Origin: Polynucleobacter sp. AP-Titi-500A-B4
Lineage (GTDB): Bacteria; Pseudomonadota; Gammaproteobacteria; Burkholderiales; Burkholderiaceae
Direction of reading: 5' to 3'
Assembly (NCBI RefSeq): GCF_018688095.1
Contig: NZ_CP061311.1
Coordinates: forward strand, 1,114,861-1,178,860
Length of the DNA stretch: 64,000 nucleotides
The first letter of the stretch is position 1. Every line of letters begins with the position of its first letter. The position numbers were made by a program, and so were the translations under genes. Of the stretch, positions 28,075 to 37,528 are shown one piece after another. The notes beneath the pieces were generated by a model. That model was not told the DNA's origin, searched no databases, and was given only the letters and a program-made list of their open reading frames with translations.

Positions 28075-28107
28075 CAATAAACCCCATCTCAGTGATGGGG
28101 TTTATTG
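28075..28107 (-). terminator. Long hairpin after the formate dehydrogenase genes
   Basis: A perfect 14-bp stem, 28075-28088 with 28094-28107 (CAATAAACCCCATC paired with its complement), and a 5-nt loop. It is 33 bp past the fdsA stop on the minus strand. The arm itself ends in TTTATTG, giving a short U-rich end. The rest of the gap 27885-28139 holds no gene that I can see. Confidence 0.65.
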
Positions 28108-28139
28108 ACATTAAAGCATTTACTGCAGCAATAAGAACA

Positions 28140-31034
28140 CTAAATATTAGACGTCACCTTAGATCCACCTGGAGCATTGGTACCGTATCCCATAATCTTG
28201 GCCACATCTCCACCCTTGGCAAGTTTGACAGCGCAGTACTTAAATTCTGGAATCTTCCCAAATGGATCTAAGGCAGGATTGGTAATCAAGTTTGCCGCAG
28301 CTTCATAGTAAGCAAACGGAATGAAGATTACGCCTCTTGGAGTGCCATCATCTCTGCGCACGTGTATACCTACCTCACCGCGACGAGACTGAACAGTAAT
28401 GACATCGCCAGCAGTTACCCCTAATTGAGTCATGTCTTCACCATGCATCGACACTGTAGCCATAGGCTCAATTGCATCAAGCACCGTTGCACGGCGCGTC
28501 ATACTACCTGTGTGCCAGTGCTCTAACTGTCGGCCTGTAATCAATACAAATGGATATTCTGTATCTGGACGTTCGTTAGCTGGAATAATGTCGGCAGGTA
28601 CAAGTTTAACTTTACCGTCTGGCGTTGCAAAGCTGTCATCAAATACGATTGGGCGGCCCGGATCTTCTAGCGATAGACATGGATAAGTCACGCTAGATTC
28701 TTTTTCTAAGCGCTCCCAAGTAATGCCATTAATTGCACCATGCATTGCTTGCCGCATCTCGTCATAGACAGCTGCTACACCAGCATCTGGTCCTTGGTAA
28801 TTCCAATTCAGACCCATACGCTTGGCGATTTCTTGAATGATCCACAAGTCTGCCTTAGCGTCACCCGGTGGGTTGATTGCCTTCTTACCCATCTGCACCA
28901 TACGGTCGGTGTTGCTTGCTGTACCCACCTTCTCTGGCCAAGCGCTGGCTGGCAACACAACGTCAGCTAGCAGCGCTGTTTCTGTCATGAAAATATCTTG
29001 AACCACCAAATGCTCTAAGGAGGCTAATGCGTGACGTGCGTGATTTAAATCAGGATCACTCATTGCTGGGTTTTCACCTTCGACGTACATGCCACGAATT
29101 TTGTCCGGGTCGCTATCTGGTGCCGTGATCTTGTGCATGATCTCAACCACGGTGTAACCAGGTTTCTTATCAAGCGGGGTGCCCCAAAATTTTTCAAACC
29201 AAGCATGTGCCTCAGGGTTATCAACGCGCTGATAGTTCGGGAACATCATTGGGATCAAACCAGCATCACTTGCACCCTGCACATTATTCTGACCGCGTAA
29301 TGGATGTAAACCAGAACCAGGTTTACCAATTTGACCGGTAATACTGACCAAGGCAATTAAGCAACGTGCGTTATCGGTGCCATGAACGTGTTGGCTCACA
29401 CCCATGCCCCACAAAATCATGGCTGACTTTGTCGTCGCGAATTCTCGAGCAACTTCACGTAAGGTTTCTGCAGGAATACCGCAAATGGGTGCCATCGCTT
29501 CAGGGCTGTAGCCTTTGATATTTTCTTTTAAGGCTTCAAAGTTATTTGCGCGGTTCGCAATAAAGTCTTGATCTGCCAAACCCTCTTCAATAATCGTGTA
29601 GATCATGGCATTGAGCATAGCTACATCGGTATCTGGCTTGAACTGCATATTGCGCCAGGCGTGTTTACTGATCTCCGTCATGCGTGGATCGCAGAGCACA
29701 ATCTTGGCTCCACGTTTAGCAGCATTCTTAAACCAAGTTGCGGCTACCGGATGGTTCGCTGTTGGATTTGATCCAATTAAGAAAATCAAACTCGAGTGCT
29801 CAACATCATTCACCTGATTACTGACAGCGCCAGAGCCCACACCTTCTAGCAATGCCGCTACTGATGATGCATGGCAAAGACGAGTGCAATGATCTACGTT
29901 ATTGCTACCAAAGCCAGTACGAACCAGTTTTTGGAATAAGTACGCTTCTTCGTTACTCCCTTTAGCTGAACCAAAGCCAGCCAGCACTTTCAGGCCATGT
30001 TTGTCTTTAAGTTTCTTAAGACCGCCACCTGCAAAATCCAAGGCCTCTTCCCACGTAGCTTCGCGGAATATATCAGACCAGTCTTGTTTTCCTTCGAGGA
30101 TAGATTCATCCTTAGGCACGCCAGGTTTACGAATCAAAGGTTTTGTTAAACGCTGTGGATTGTGGATGTAATCCATACCGAAGCGACCTTTGACGCAAAG
30201 GCGATTGTGATTCGCTGGGCCATCGCGACCCTCAACGCTCACAATCTTTTCATCTTTAACGTTATAAGTGATTTGACATCCAACACCACAGAATGGGCAG
30301 ACAGAATCGACTTTTCGATCGACGGTCTGCGAACCAATCAATCCCTTGGGCATCAATGCACCAGTAGGACAAGCTTGCACACACTCGCCACAGGCAACGC
30401 ACGTACTGTCGCCCATAGGATCATTAAGATCAAAGACGATCTCGCTGTGTGCACCACGCATTGCATAGCCAATCACATCATTCACCTGCTCTTCACGACA
30501 GGCACGCACACAACGGTTACATTGAATACAGGCATCTAGGTTAACTGCCATTGCTGGATGAGAGATGTCACTAGACACTTTTTCACGGCGCAACGCTTTG
30601 AGCTCTGGGCGAACGGTCACATCCATACGCGTAGCCCACGTACTGAGCTCACCATGTTGTTGCTTTTGTTCTTCAGCCTTGGTGTCACCTACCCACTTGA
30701 AGCCTTCATCAGGCATATCAGAGAGCAACATCTCCAGGACCAATTTTTGACTCTTGATGGCGCGCTCACTATTGGCTTTGACTTCCATGCCTGGTGTAGC
30801 GCTTCTACAGCAGCTAGGGGCTAAAGTACGTTCACCATTGATTTCAACTACGCATGCACGGCAGTTTCCATCAGGGCGATAACCATCTTTAAAGCACAGA
30901 TGCGGAATATCAATGCCATGACGTTTTGCAGCTTTGAGGATAGTTTCACCTTCATAAGAAACAATCGTCTTACCGTCTAATTTGAACTCAACAGTTTGTA
31001 GCTCGAGTTCTTTTGGATTGGTTGGTGCGTTCAT
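28140..31034 (-). CDS. fdsA: NAD-dependent formate dehydrogenase, molybdopterin alpha subunit
   Basis: Oxidises formate to CO2; cytoplasmic. The 964-aa product has an N-terminal 2Fe-2S domain (PHLCFKDGYRPDGNCRACVVE), further cluster motifs CIQCNRCVRACREEQ and CVACGECVQACPTGAL, then CPFCGVGCQI binding the 4Fe-4S at the start of the molybdopterin domain, DHCTRLCHASS with the metal-ligand Cys (not selenocysteine), and a C-terminal MopB binding domain. It is 40 bp downstream of the diaphorase subunit gene. Small subunits FdsC and FdsD are not encoded after it. Confidence 0.93.
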   Translation of the reverse strand: MNAPTNPKELELQTVEFKLDGKTIVSYEGETILKAAKRHGIDIPHLCFKDGYRPDGNCRACVVEINGERTLAPSCCRSATPGMEVKANSERAIKSQKLVLEMLLSDMPDEGFKWVGDTKAEEQKQQHGELSTWATRMDVTVRPELKALRREKVSSDISHPAMAVNLDACIQCNRCVRACREEQVNDVIGYAMRGAHSEIVFDLNDPMGDSTCVACGECVQACPTGALMPKGLIGSQTVDRKVDSVCPFCGVGCQITYNVKDEKIVSVEGRDGPANHNRLCVKGRFGMDYIHNPQRLTKPLIRKPGVPKDESILEGKQDWSDIFREATWEEALDFAGGGLKKLKDKHGLKVLAGFGSAKGSNEEAYLFQKLVRTGFGSNNVDHCTRLCHASSVAALLEGVGSGAVSNQVNDVEHSSLIFLIGSNPTANHPVAATWFKNAAKRGAKIVLCDPRMTEISKHAWRNMQFKPDTDVAMLNAMIYTIIEEGLADQDFIANRANNFEALKENIKGYSPEAMAPICGIPAETLREVAREFATTKSAMILWGMGVSQHVHGTDNARCLIALVSITGQIGKPGSGLHPLRGQNNVQGASDAGLIPMMFPNYQRVDNPEAHAWFEKFWGTPLDKKPGYTVVEIMHKITAPDSDPDKIRGMYVEGENPAMSDPDLNHARHALASLEHLVVQDIFMTETALLADVVLPASAWPEKVGTASNTDRMVQMGKKAINPPGDAKADLWIIQEIAKRMGLNWNYQGPDAGVAAVYDEMRQAMHGAINGITWERLEKESSVTYPCLSLEDPGRPIVFDDSFATPDGKVKLVPADIIPANERPDTEYPFVLITGRQLEHWHTGSMTRRATVLDAIEPMATVSMHGEDMTQLGVTAGDVITVQSRRGEVGIHVRRDDGTPRGVIFIPFAYYEAAANLITNPALDPFGKIPEFKYCAVKLAKGGDVAKIMGYGTNAPGGSKVTSNI

Positions 31035-31074
31035 ATAGTCTCGTTCTTCCCTATTCTTTTATTAAGGTACTTCC

Positions 31075-32877
31075 TTATTGAATCTCTTCTGGGAAATATT
31101 TATGAATACAGCGAATTGGGTTTGGTGCCGCTTGACCTAGACCGCAGATCGAAGCATCAACCATCACGGTAGCTAAATCTTCAAGAGTATCTTGATCCCA
31201 AGACTTGGCTTGCATCAACTTAGCTGCCTTACCAGTACCCACACGGCATGGCGTGCACTGACCACAACTCTCATGCTCAAAGAAGTGCATGACATTGAGC
31301 GCCATATCGCGTGCCTTATCTTTGTCACTGAATACCATCACCGCTGCAGAACCAATAAAGCAACCATAAGGCTGCAAGGTATCAAAGTCGAGTGGAATGT
31401 CATTCATCGTTGCTGGCAAGATACCGCCAGATGCGCCGCCTGGTAAGTAACCATAGAAATTGTGGCCATCTTGCATGCCGCCACAGTACTCATCAATCAA
31501 CTCTTGAATCGTGATGCCAGCAGGTGCCAATTTGACACCAGGCATCTTCACACGTCCGCTCACGCTGAAGCTGCGTAAGCCTTTACGATCATGACGACCG
31601 AATGAACTAAACCATTCTGGACCACGTTGAATAATGTCTCGCACCCAGTAGAGGGTTTCAAAGTTGTGCTCTAAGGTTGGTCGACCGAATAAGCCAACTT
31701 GGGCGATGTAGGGAGGACGCATACGGGGCTCGCCACGCTTACCTTCAATACTCTCAATCATGGCGGATTCTTCACCGCAAATATAGGCGCCTGCGCCACG
31801 ACGCAATTCAATATTCGGAATTGGAAATGGCGGATTGGCTTTGAGCTTAGCCAATTCTTTTTCAAGTAGTTCACGGCAACCGTGATACTCATCACGCAAG
31901 TAGATATAGCAAGCATCAATACCGACAACATTAGCTGCAATCAATAAACCTTCTAAGAAACGATGTGGATCACGCTCGAGATAAGTACGGTCTTTAAATG
32001 TACCTGGCTCACCTTCGTCTATGTTCACCGCCATGAGCTTCGGCGCGGCTTGATCTTTCACAATCCGCCACTTACGACCTGCTGGGAATCCTGCCCCACC
32101 CAAACCGCGGAGACCAGAACTCTCCATTGCTTTGATCACAGTCTCAGCGTCTTTCTTGCCCTCATGAATTTCTTTGGCAAGGCTGTAACCACCTTGAGCA
32201 CGATAGGACTCGTACCCCACATAGTCAGGCGAGACCGCTTGGTTCTGACCTTGTGGAGATATGCCTTGCTCTGCCAATGCAGCAGGATCAAAGTTCGCAT
32301 CATCCTTCGCCATGGGCTGAGTAGTCAACTGATTACCGACTGCTGCCTTGACCTTATCGGTTGTCGCAAATAGGACTGGATACTGGTGCACCACGGCTAC
32401 AGGGGCCTGTTCGCAACGACCTACACATGGGGCAGCAATCACTTTAACCTTGGGGTTGCCCAAGATGGCTGCCAACTTTGAAAGAAGATTTTGTGCGCCA
32501 GATAATTCACATGCGATGCCGTCACAAACACGCACAGTGATATCAGCAACCGGATCATTTCCGCGTACGACTTCAAAGTGGTGATAGAAAGTCGCGACTT
32601 CATACACCTCCGCCATTGGTAAATTCATTTCTTTTGCCAAAGCGACTAAATGACGGTCATGTAATGCGCGATATTCATCATTGAGCTTATGGAGATTTTC
32701 AATCAATAAATCACGACGATGTGGAGCCTCACCAATCAACTGACGCACTTCTGCAACTGAAGCATCATCTGCTTGTCGACCTTTTAATTTACTTTTGCGA
32801 CGAATGGTCTCCCTTAAATCATCAGCAGTAGCCACTGCGACTGCTTTGACTTCCTTGGTAGGCTTTGGGTGATTCAT
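31075..32877 (-). CDS. fdsB: Formate dehydrogenase diaphorase subunit, NuoE-NuoF fusion
   Basis: Transfers electrons to NAD+. In 600 aa it joins a NuoE/FdsG-like thioredoxin-fold 2Fe-2S domain (residues about 60-190; VRVCDGIACELSG and CVGRCEQAPVAVV) to a NuoF/FdsB-like domain with the NADH loop GLRGLGGAGFPAGRKW, the FMN motif GAGAYICGEESAMIESIEG and C-terminal cluster ESCGQCTPCRVG. In Cupriavidus and Rhodobacter FdsG and FdsB are separate; the fusion is notable. First gene of the fdsB-fdsA operon. Confidence 0.92.
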   Translation of the reverse strand: MNHPKPTKEVKAVAVATADDLRETIRRKSKLKGRQADDASVAEVRQLIGEAPHRRDLLIENLHKLNDEYRALHDRHLVALAKEMNLPMAEVYEVATFYHHFEVVRGNDPVADITVRVCDGIACELSGAQNLLSKLAAILGNPKVKVIAAPCVGRCEQAPVAVVHQYPVLFATTDKVKAAVGNQLTTQPMAKDDANFDPAALAEQGISPQGQNQAVSPDYVGYESYRAQGGYSLAKEIHEGKKDAETVIKAMESSGLRGLGGAGFPAGRKWRIVKDQAAPKLMAVNIDEGEPGTFKDRTYLERDPHRFLEGLLIAANVVGIDACYIYLRDEYHGCRELLEKELAKLKANPPFPIPNIELRRGAGAYICGEESAMIESIEGKRGEPRMRPPYIAQVGLFGRPTLEHNFETLYWVRDIIQRGPEWFSSFGRHDRKGLRSFSVSGRVKMPGVKLAPAGITIQELIDEYCGGMQDGHNFYGYLPGGASGGILPATMNDIPLDFDTLQPYGCFIGSAAVMVFSDKDKARDMALNVMHFFEHESCGQCTPCRVGTGKAAKLMQAKSWDQDTLEDLATVMVDASICGLGQAAPNPIRCIHKYFPEEIQ

Positions 32878-32941
32878 AGTCTCTAGTCTCTAATATTGAT
32901 TTTTATAGCATTCATTTGCGTTTCTCAAAACGAGCTAAAAC

Positions 32942-32951
32942 GCAAAATAAC
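32942..32951. promoter_or_regulatory. GCAAAATAAC motif upstream of the formate dehydrogenase operon
   Basis: A 10-mer differing by one base from the tandem GCAAAATGAC repeats upstream of acs (39735-39754). It lies 65 bp before the fdsB start on the other strand. The surrounding gap (32878-33047) also has a hairpin, AAGTCCTTGA paired with TCAAGGGACTT (32979-33005, one bulge). Regulatory role is speculative. Confidence 0.25.
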
Positions 32952-33047
32952 GCTTGATTTTGGGTTATTTCACACCCCAAGTCCTTGACTTCGCTCAAGG
33001 GACTTCAAAGGGACTAACTTAGAGCTAAATTAAGGGTAAACCCTAAA

Positions 33048-33272
33048 TTAGAGAAGAGATGGTGAAGGCTTGTCACCAGGCGGTAGAGAGTAGTCCAGCT
33101 TGCGCTCATAGAGGCGCGCCTTGTAGCAGTCCTGATAGCCCTTGCTACCAATTTGCCATCCAATAGAGGTGCAGTCATCTTGAGCGGCAGACTCAATAGA
33201 GCCACAGGCAGTCAGGCTTAAAGCGGTAAGAGCGGTAGAAATGAGAAGGATGCGCATTTTTGTTGAATTCAT
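33048..33272 (-). CDS. Small lipoprotein of unknown function
   Basis: 74 aa. The signal ends in a lipobox LTAC with the lipidated Cys at about residue 23 (STALTALSLTACGS). The mature part is small and has two further cysteines (DDCTSIGWQIG, GYQDCYKARLYE) that could form a disulfide. The start is ATG 33272 or the Met five codons on. It is 9 bp downstream of a DUF748 gene on the same strand and may be its cotranscribed partner. Confidence 0.7.
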   Translation of the reverse strand: MNSTKMRILLISTALTALSLTACGSIESAAQDDCTSIGWQIGSKGYQDCYKARLYERKLDYSLPPGDKPSPSLL

Positions 33273-33281
33273 AACCTAAGT

Positions 33282-35711
33282 CTACTTGATTCTGAGCTCA
33301 ACATCGAGTGGAATCCCCTCTTTGCCTGACTCCACCGTCTTTATCTGCCCCATCGCAATACGCTGTTTCAATGCTGGGTTTTCTTTGATCATGAAGCCAT
33401 AAGCGATTTGCGCTCTATTTTTGGCCAGGGCTTTCAGGTCAGAATCACTCACCTCAATGCCAGCGATCAACTCAGTATGAAATTGTTCATTACGAGCCTC
33501 ACCATCTGGCAACATCAATAAACGTTGTCCCAATGTAATACGGCCAATATATTGCGCATAAGCCGCTTTCAATCCAGCTTGTACTCGCGGATCAGAGAGG
33601 CTTGGAACCGGCACAGGCTCACCTTCTTGCAATTTAAATCCAGCATCCTTCAAGATGGCCATGTCAGCTTTTGCTCTGGCTAAAGCTTGCCTATCCTGAA
33701 CAGGATCATAAGTACCGATAATTTCTAGACTGGAGTTCGGACGCTTGACCAGGTACTCGCCAAACTTTTCTAAGCGCTCTTGATCAATGGGTAAAAAAAC
33801 TGCTTCCCCCGGAACCGCATTGACACCCTCTGACCCACCCATACCCAAAATAGAGGCTAAGGCTCTGAATGGCGCAGTAGCAACATTGGTGAGTACATTG
33901 GTGATGGCCTGCCAAACCAAGCCACTTGCGCTAAATTCTGGGGAGTCTACATTTCCAGCTATCCGAATAGTGACATCAATGGTGTCATCTGAATCCTCTA
34001 AGAGCGCTATCGCCAAGCCTAATGGTAATTTTTTCCCTTGAAAGTCAGGAACTTCATCGCCTAACTGCACCTTCTTAATCATGATTTGATTGCTGCCATC
34101 GAGTTGCCCATCTTTAGCGCGGTAATTCAGATTCAGAGTTAAGTTACCGCCCGTGATCTGATAGCCCGCATAGGTCATAACCGCAGGATTAAAAGTGGTA
34201 AGGGGTAGATTTCTAAAGCTCATCAAGATGTCGTGGTTACGACGCGGATCATCAAACGAGGCTTGTCCTTTTGCACGCATGCTACCTGAATTCGCGACAA
34301 CTCCATCCATGGCAATCGAGGCAAATCGACCAGGCATATTGCTGACGCCAATAAAGGTGGCATTGAATTTTTTGACATCCACTTTGAAATTTGGCTTCAT
34401 CGCCATATCGGTAAAGAACACTTCCCCAGATTTCAAGCTGACCGACCGAATATCCAAGTCAAATGGATTTTGCGGCTTTGGTTTGTCCTCAGGCAAAGAG
34501 GTATCCCTAGCGGGCGCCTCAAGGGCTTGCTTTGAAAATAAACGGCGGAAATTGGAAAGGCCTTGTGCATTGATTTCAAAACGTAAGACGGGGTGCTCAA
34601 TCACGACTTCATCCATAATCAAGCCGCTAGACTGAATGCCGTTTCTTTTATTCGTCTTGTATTCAAATTGACGAATCTGCGCACTATCCCAAGTAATCAG
34701 CGGAGTATTTTCGCCCTTTTCCTGAACCGTTAAGTTTGTGAGTTGCGCATTTCCAGAAAAGAGATCTGCATCATGGTCTAACTTTACCGTTAGCTCTGCA
34801 TTGAGTATGCCGCTGGTTCCGGTTAACTCTTTATTGGCAGGCAGAAATGAAATTAAGGGGGTGGCTGCAATATTCTCGATCTTAATCTTGCCCTCCAAAG
34901 CCTTCGACGCAGTATTTAAATCCCAATGTGAGATTATTTTGCCTTCGTCTAGCTTGAGATCTAGTTGAGCCCCGAGCATATTGGGGCTTGGATTATCTAG
35001 ACCGCCACTTAAGCTGACATGCCTAAATGCAAGAGTCTTATTGATCCCAGGAATCAGCAGTTGAAGTGACCCCAGATTAAAGTCATATTGACCACGTACC
35101 CCAGAAACTACTCCGTTCTTATCGTAATTGGCGACTTCTAATAATTTGATAGAAAAAGGTTTGAGCTCTTCTCTTAATTTATTCGCTTCATCAGCCAAAA
35201 TGAGCGAGGCGCCATTGACTAGAAACTCATCAACCGAAATTTTGATGGGCTTATTTGCTTGCTGGGGATCTTTAGGCGGAAGATTTTTTTCTACAGCATG
35301 GATAAACTCTTGCCAATTCCAGACGTCCTCTTGAGATCCTCGCGATATCGGTTTTTTTTCGATGAGGAGCTTGGGCTCATCCAAGGCAATTTTGTCAAAG
35401 CCGATTTCACCTGCCGCCAACTTGGTCCACTTCAGTGCGATGGCCAATTTTTTAAATTCGAGGAGTCGGCCAGACCCTGACTTTGATAACTGCAGACCAT
35501 CTAGTTCTATACCCAAACGCAATGGGGATAGATTCATGTCCTGATAGACGATCTCATATCCAATTTTTTCACTGTATTCAGCCACGCTTTTTTTCAGCAA
35601 ACCTGGAATAAACAGATGGCATCCAGCCCAAAATAGGGCAGTTAGGGTAAGCAATGAGACGGCTATACGCAGGCTCCATGCCTTAATCTGGGGATTTTTG
35701 AGGGAAAGCAT
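33282..35711 (-). CDS. DUF748 / AsmA-like envelope protein
   Basis: 809 aa with one N-terminal transmembrane helix (residues about 14-32, RIAVSLLTLTALFWAGCHLF) and a long periplasmic beta-rich body of the AsmA/DUF748 type (GIELDGLQLSKSG; MPGRFASIAMDG; PLTTFNPAVMTYAGYQITGG). The C-terminus (ERLEKFGEYLVKRPNSSLEIIGTYDP) is OmpA-like in layout. AsmA-family proteins are linked to phospholipid transport between membranes; a role here is inference. It precedes the small lipoprotein gene. Confidence 0.82.
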   Translation of the reverse strand: MLSLKNPQIKAWSLRIAVSLLTLTALFWAGCHLFIPGLLKKSVAEYSEKIGYEIVYQDMNLSPLRLGIELDGLQLSKSGSGRLLEFKKLAIALKWTKLAAGEIGFDKIALDEPKLLIEKKPISRGSQEDVWNWQEFIHAVEKNLPPKDPQQANKPIKISVDEFLVNGASLILADEANKLREELKPFSIKLLEVANYDKNGVVSGVRGQYDFNLGSLQLLIPGINKTLAFRHVSLSGGLDNPSPNMLGAQLDLKLDEGKIISHWDLNTASKALEGKIKIENIAATPLISFLPANKELTGTSGILNAELTVKLDHDADLFSGNAQLTNLTVQEKGENTPLITWDSAQIRQFEYKTNKRNGIQSSGLIMDEVVIEHPVLRFEINAQGLSNFRRLFSKQALEAPARDTSLPEDKPKPQNPFDLDIRSVSLKSGEVFFTDMAMKPNFKVDVKKFNATFIGVSNMPGRFASIAMDGVVANSGSMRAKGQASFDDPRRNHDILMSFRNLPLTTFNPAVMTYAGYQITGGNLTLNLNYRAKDGQLDGSNQIMIKKVQLGDEVPDFQGKKLPLGLAIALLEDSDDTIDVTIRIAGNVDSPEFSASGLVWQAITNVLTNVATAPFRALASILGMGGSEGVNAVPGEAVFLPIDQERLEKFGEYLVKRPNSSLEIIGTYDPVQDRQALARAKADMAILKDAGFKLQEGEPVPVPSLSDPRVQAGLKAAYAQYIGRITLGQRLLMLPDGEARNEQFHTELIAGIEVSDSDLKALAKNRAQIAYGFMIKENPALKQRIAMGQIKTVESGKEGIPLDVELRIK

Positions 35712-35789
35712 CTACTTGTCTTTAGGGGTGAATATCAGTAACAATGAAAACCATTACAAAAGAAATAATATAAACCCAAGGGAGACTTC

Positions 35790-36383
35790 ATGAAATCAGC
35801 TCTAAAAAGGATTGCAGTACTCATTTTCAGCTTGCATGCAGTGCTATTTGGTTCTTTTGCCATGGCTCAAAATCAAGACGGCTTTGAGGATTTGATCGAT
35901 GGGGTCAGCTTAAGTGGCTGGAACATCATCGGCAATGCTAGCTGGGTAATTGGTAATGGGATTGTGGAAGGCAATAAACCCAGTGGATTTTTAGTCAGCA
36001 CGAAGTCCTATAAGAACTTTGTGATCAGAGCCGAATTTTGGGCGGAGTCCAATACCAATAGCGGCATCTTTATTCGTTGCCAAGATCCCAATAAAGTTGC
36101 TGCAAACACTTCTTATGAAATCAATATTTGGGATACACGCCCCGAGCAAGCTTATGCAACCGGTGCGATTGTAGATGTTGCAAAAGTCAATCCGATTCAT
36201 AAAGCAGGCGGCCGATGGAACACTATGGAAATCGTTGCCAATGGCTCAAACTTCAAAGTTACGATGAATGGCGTGGTCACAGTAGCTGATGCTAAAGATG
36301 CCCGTTTCGCTGAGGGTCCTATCGCCCTGCAATCTGCCGGTGGCATCATCAAGTTTAAGAAGGTTCAAATCAAGCCGATTTGA
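35790..36383 (+). CDS. Exported DUF1080 (3-keto-disaccharide hydrolase-like) protein
   Basis: 197 aa. Signal peptide up to FAMA-QNQDG, then a single LamG-like jelly roll: DLIDGVSLSGWNIIGNASW, the SGIFIRCQDP motif, YEINIWDTRPEQ and GPIALQSAGGIIKFKKVQI, all typical of DUF1080. Relatives include proteins acting on 3-keto sugars, but activity here is not established. SD AAGGGAG precedes ATG 35790. It is a single gene, convergent with the TumA-like gene. Confidence 0.85.
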   Translation: MKSALKRIAVLIFSLHAVLFGSFAMAQNQDGFEDLIDGVSLSGWNIIGNASWVIGNGIVEGNKPSGFLVSTKSYKNFVIRAEFWAESNTNSGIFIRCQDPNKVAANTSYEINIWDTRPEQAYATGAIVDVAKVNPIHKAGGRWNTMEIVANGSNFKVTMNGVVTVADAKDARFAEGPIALQSAGGIIKFKKVQIKPI

Positions 36384-36386
36384 GAT

Positions 36387-36734
36387 TTATACAAAAATCT
36401 CAATACGATCACCGCAGGCTATGGGCATCAATGCTCTATCCTGCTTTTTCATTTTGACCAACCCATAATTTGACATTGTTTTGAGGGTTCTAGACAGATT
36501 TCCTTGCTTGCGCCCAGTCAGATCAGCCAATTCAGAGATTGATACGGGTTTTGACGATCGAATGACTTCTAGTAAAGCACGGTTTTCATCACTGAGTACT
36601 TGGGCCAGAGAGCGCATTGACGTAAACCATATTTTTGGGTCGCTAGCCTTAGCCTTTATATCGCCCTTTGCAATTGCAAACATACGCTTACGAATATCCT
36701 CTTGCGATGCGATGCCGATTTTAATTACTTTCAT
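36387..36734 (-). CDS. Winged-helix antitoxin-like regulator (TumA/HVO_A0114 type)
   Basis: 115-aa predicted transcription regulator. The central part carries a winged helix-turn-helix (PVSISELADLTGRKQGNLSRTLKTM then YGLVKMKK). Its ATG overlaps the stop of the upstream DUF6516-like gene by ATGA, so it is translated with it. This gene order (toxin then HTH protein) is that of TumE-TumA toxin-antitoxin pairs; assignment is from recall of family sequence and context. Confidence 0.72.
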   Translation of the reverse strand: MKVIKIGIASQEDIRKRMFAIAKGDIKAKASDPKIWFTSMRSLAQVLSDENRALLEVIRSSKPVSISELADLTGRKQGNLSRTLKTMSNYGLVKMKKQDRALMPIACGDRIEIFV

Positions 36735-37093
36735 TTCTCTTTATCCGCCCTTAAAACTTTGTCAACATCATCAAAGAAATCACTCAGCAACTGATAGGCA
36801 TCTATAAATAAATATTGTGTGCCATGATCTTGAGAGCTTCGATGCTTATGATCGTAAGGTAACTTTCTCCCAACATAACCCGATCTTGTCTTTAAGGCAT
36901 GCGCATTGTCATAACCCATGATCCTCAGACCCTTGGGGTTATGCAGTGTTAGCGAATAACGAACACCATGCGGAATTGCAGTTGTAGTCTCAACCTGCCA
37001 AGCTTCAATTTTCACCCAGTAGCCATCCTCTTGATCGATCACCTGCTGATGTAAGTCTAGTAATGTGGAGATGCCGACATTTTTCATCTCCAA
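36731..37093 (-). CDS. TumE-type (DUF6516) putative toxin
   Basis: 120 aa, soluble. The central HGVRYSLTLHNPKGLRIMGYDNAH and the later YDHKHRSSQDHG resemble DUF6516/TumE family proteins, which pair with a small HTH antitoxin. The His-rich conserved YDHKH could be part of an RNase-like site (inference). Start is ATG 37093, with an in-frame Met two codons on. Confidence 0.68.
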   Translation of the reverse strand: MEMKNVGISTLLDLHQQVIDQEDGYWVKIEAWQVETTTAIPHGVRYSLTLHNPKGLRIMGYDNAHALKTRSGYVGRKLPYDHKHRSSQDHGTQYLFIDAYQLLSDFFDDVDKVLRADKEK

Positions 37094-37154
37094 AACTATA
37101 TCAGCTAATGATATACCAAAAGTAACAACCCTCCGTCAATCTAAGGATTTTTGC

Positions 37155-37457
37155 TTACGCAGGCGGAAAACCAGCCTTCTGTGCCCACATATTATTAAAC
37201 ACGTTGATCACGGGTTTCTCATAGACACCTGCTTTGGTGTAGGGCTCATCTTTCAACCAAGCATCCACTGCTGCTCTATTAGGAAAATCCAATGCTATGA
37301 GACTGCCAATGACAGTATTGCCATCTTCAGAAGTGAGCGGACCAGCAAAGGCCATGCGATCAGCTTGTTGCGCTAAATAAGCACGATGTTCTGGGCGAAC
37401 TTGCACGCGCAGTTCAGCTGTTCCAGGGCGATCCATTAATAGAATTGCATAAATCAT
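37155..37457 (-). CDS. YciI-like family protein
   Basis: 100-aa YCII-domain protein, dimeric alpha-beta barrel fold. YAILLMDRPG, RPEHRAYLAQQADRMAFAGPL, and DEPYTKAGVYEKPVI are the family pattern (His in PEH, Asp/Pro in DEPY). Function in the cell is unknown; relatives are small putative hydrolases or dehalogenase-like proteins. It is the last gene before tRNA-Ser(GGA), on the same strand. Confidence 0.88.
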   Translation of the reverse strand: MIYAILLMDRPGTAELRVQVRPEHRAYLAQQADRMAFAGPLTSEDGNTVIGSLIALDFPNRAAVDAWLKDEPYTKAGVYEKPVINVFNNMWAQKAGFPPA

Positions 37458-37528
37458 ATTGCCTCCAATAGTTGTTCGTTATGAGTTATTCATCTCGGTA
37501 GCTCCGATATTACGGTAAACCTTAAAGC

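Noticed and set aside
30162..30539. Plus-strand ORF of 125 codons opposite the formate dehydrogenase alpha gene
   Set aside because: Antisense frame to a well-conserved coding region with cluster motifs; no independent support.
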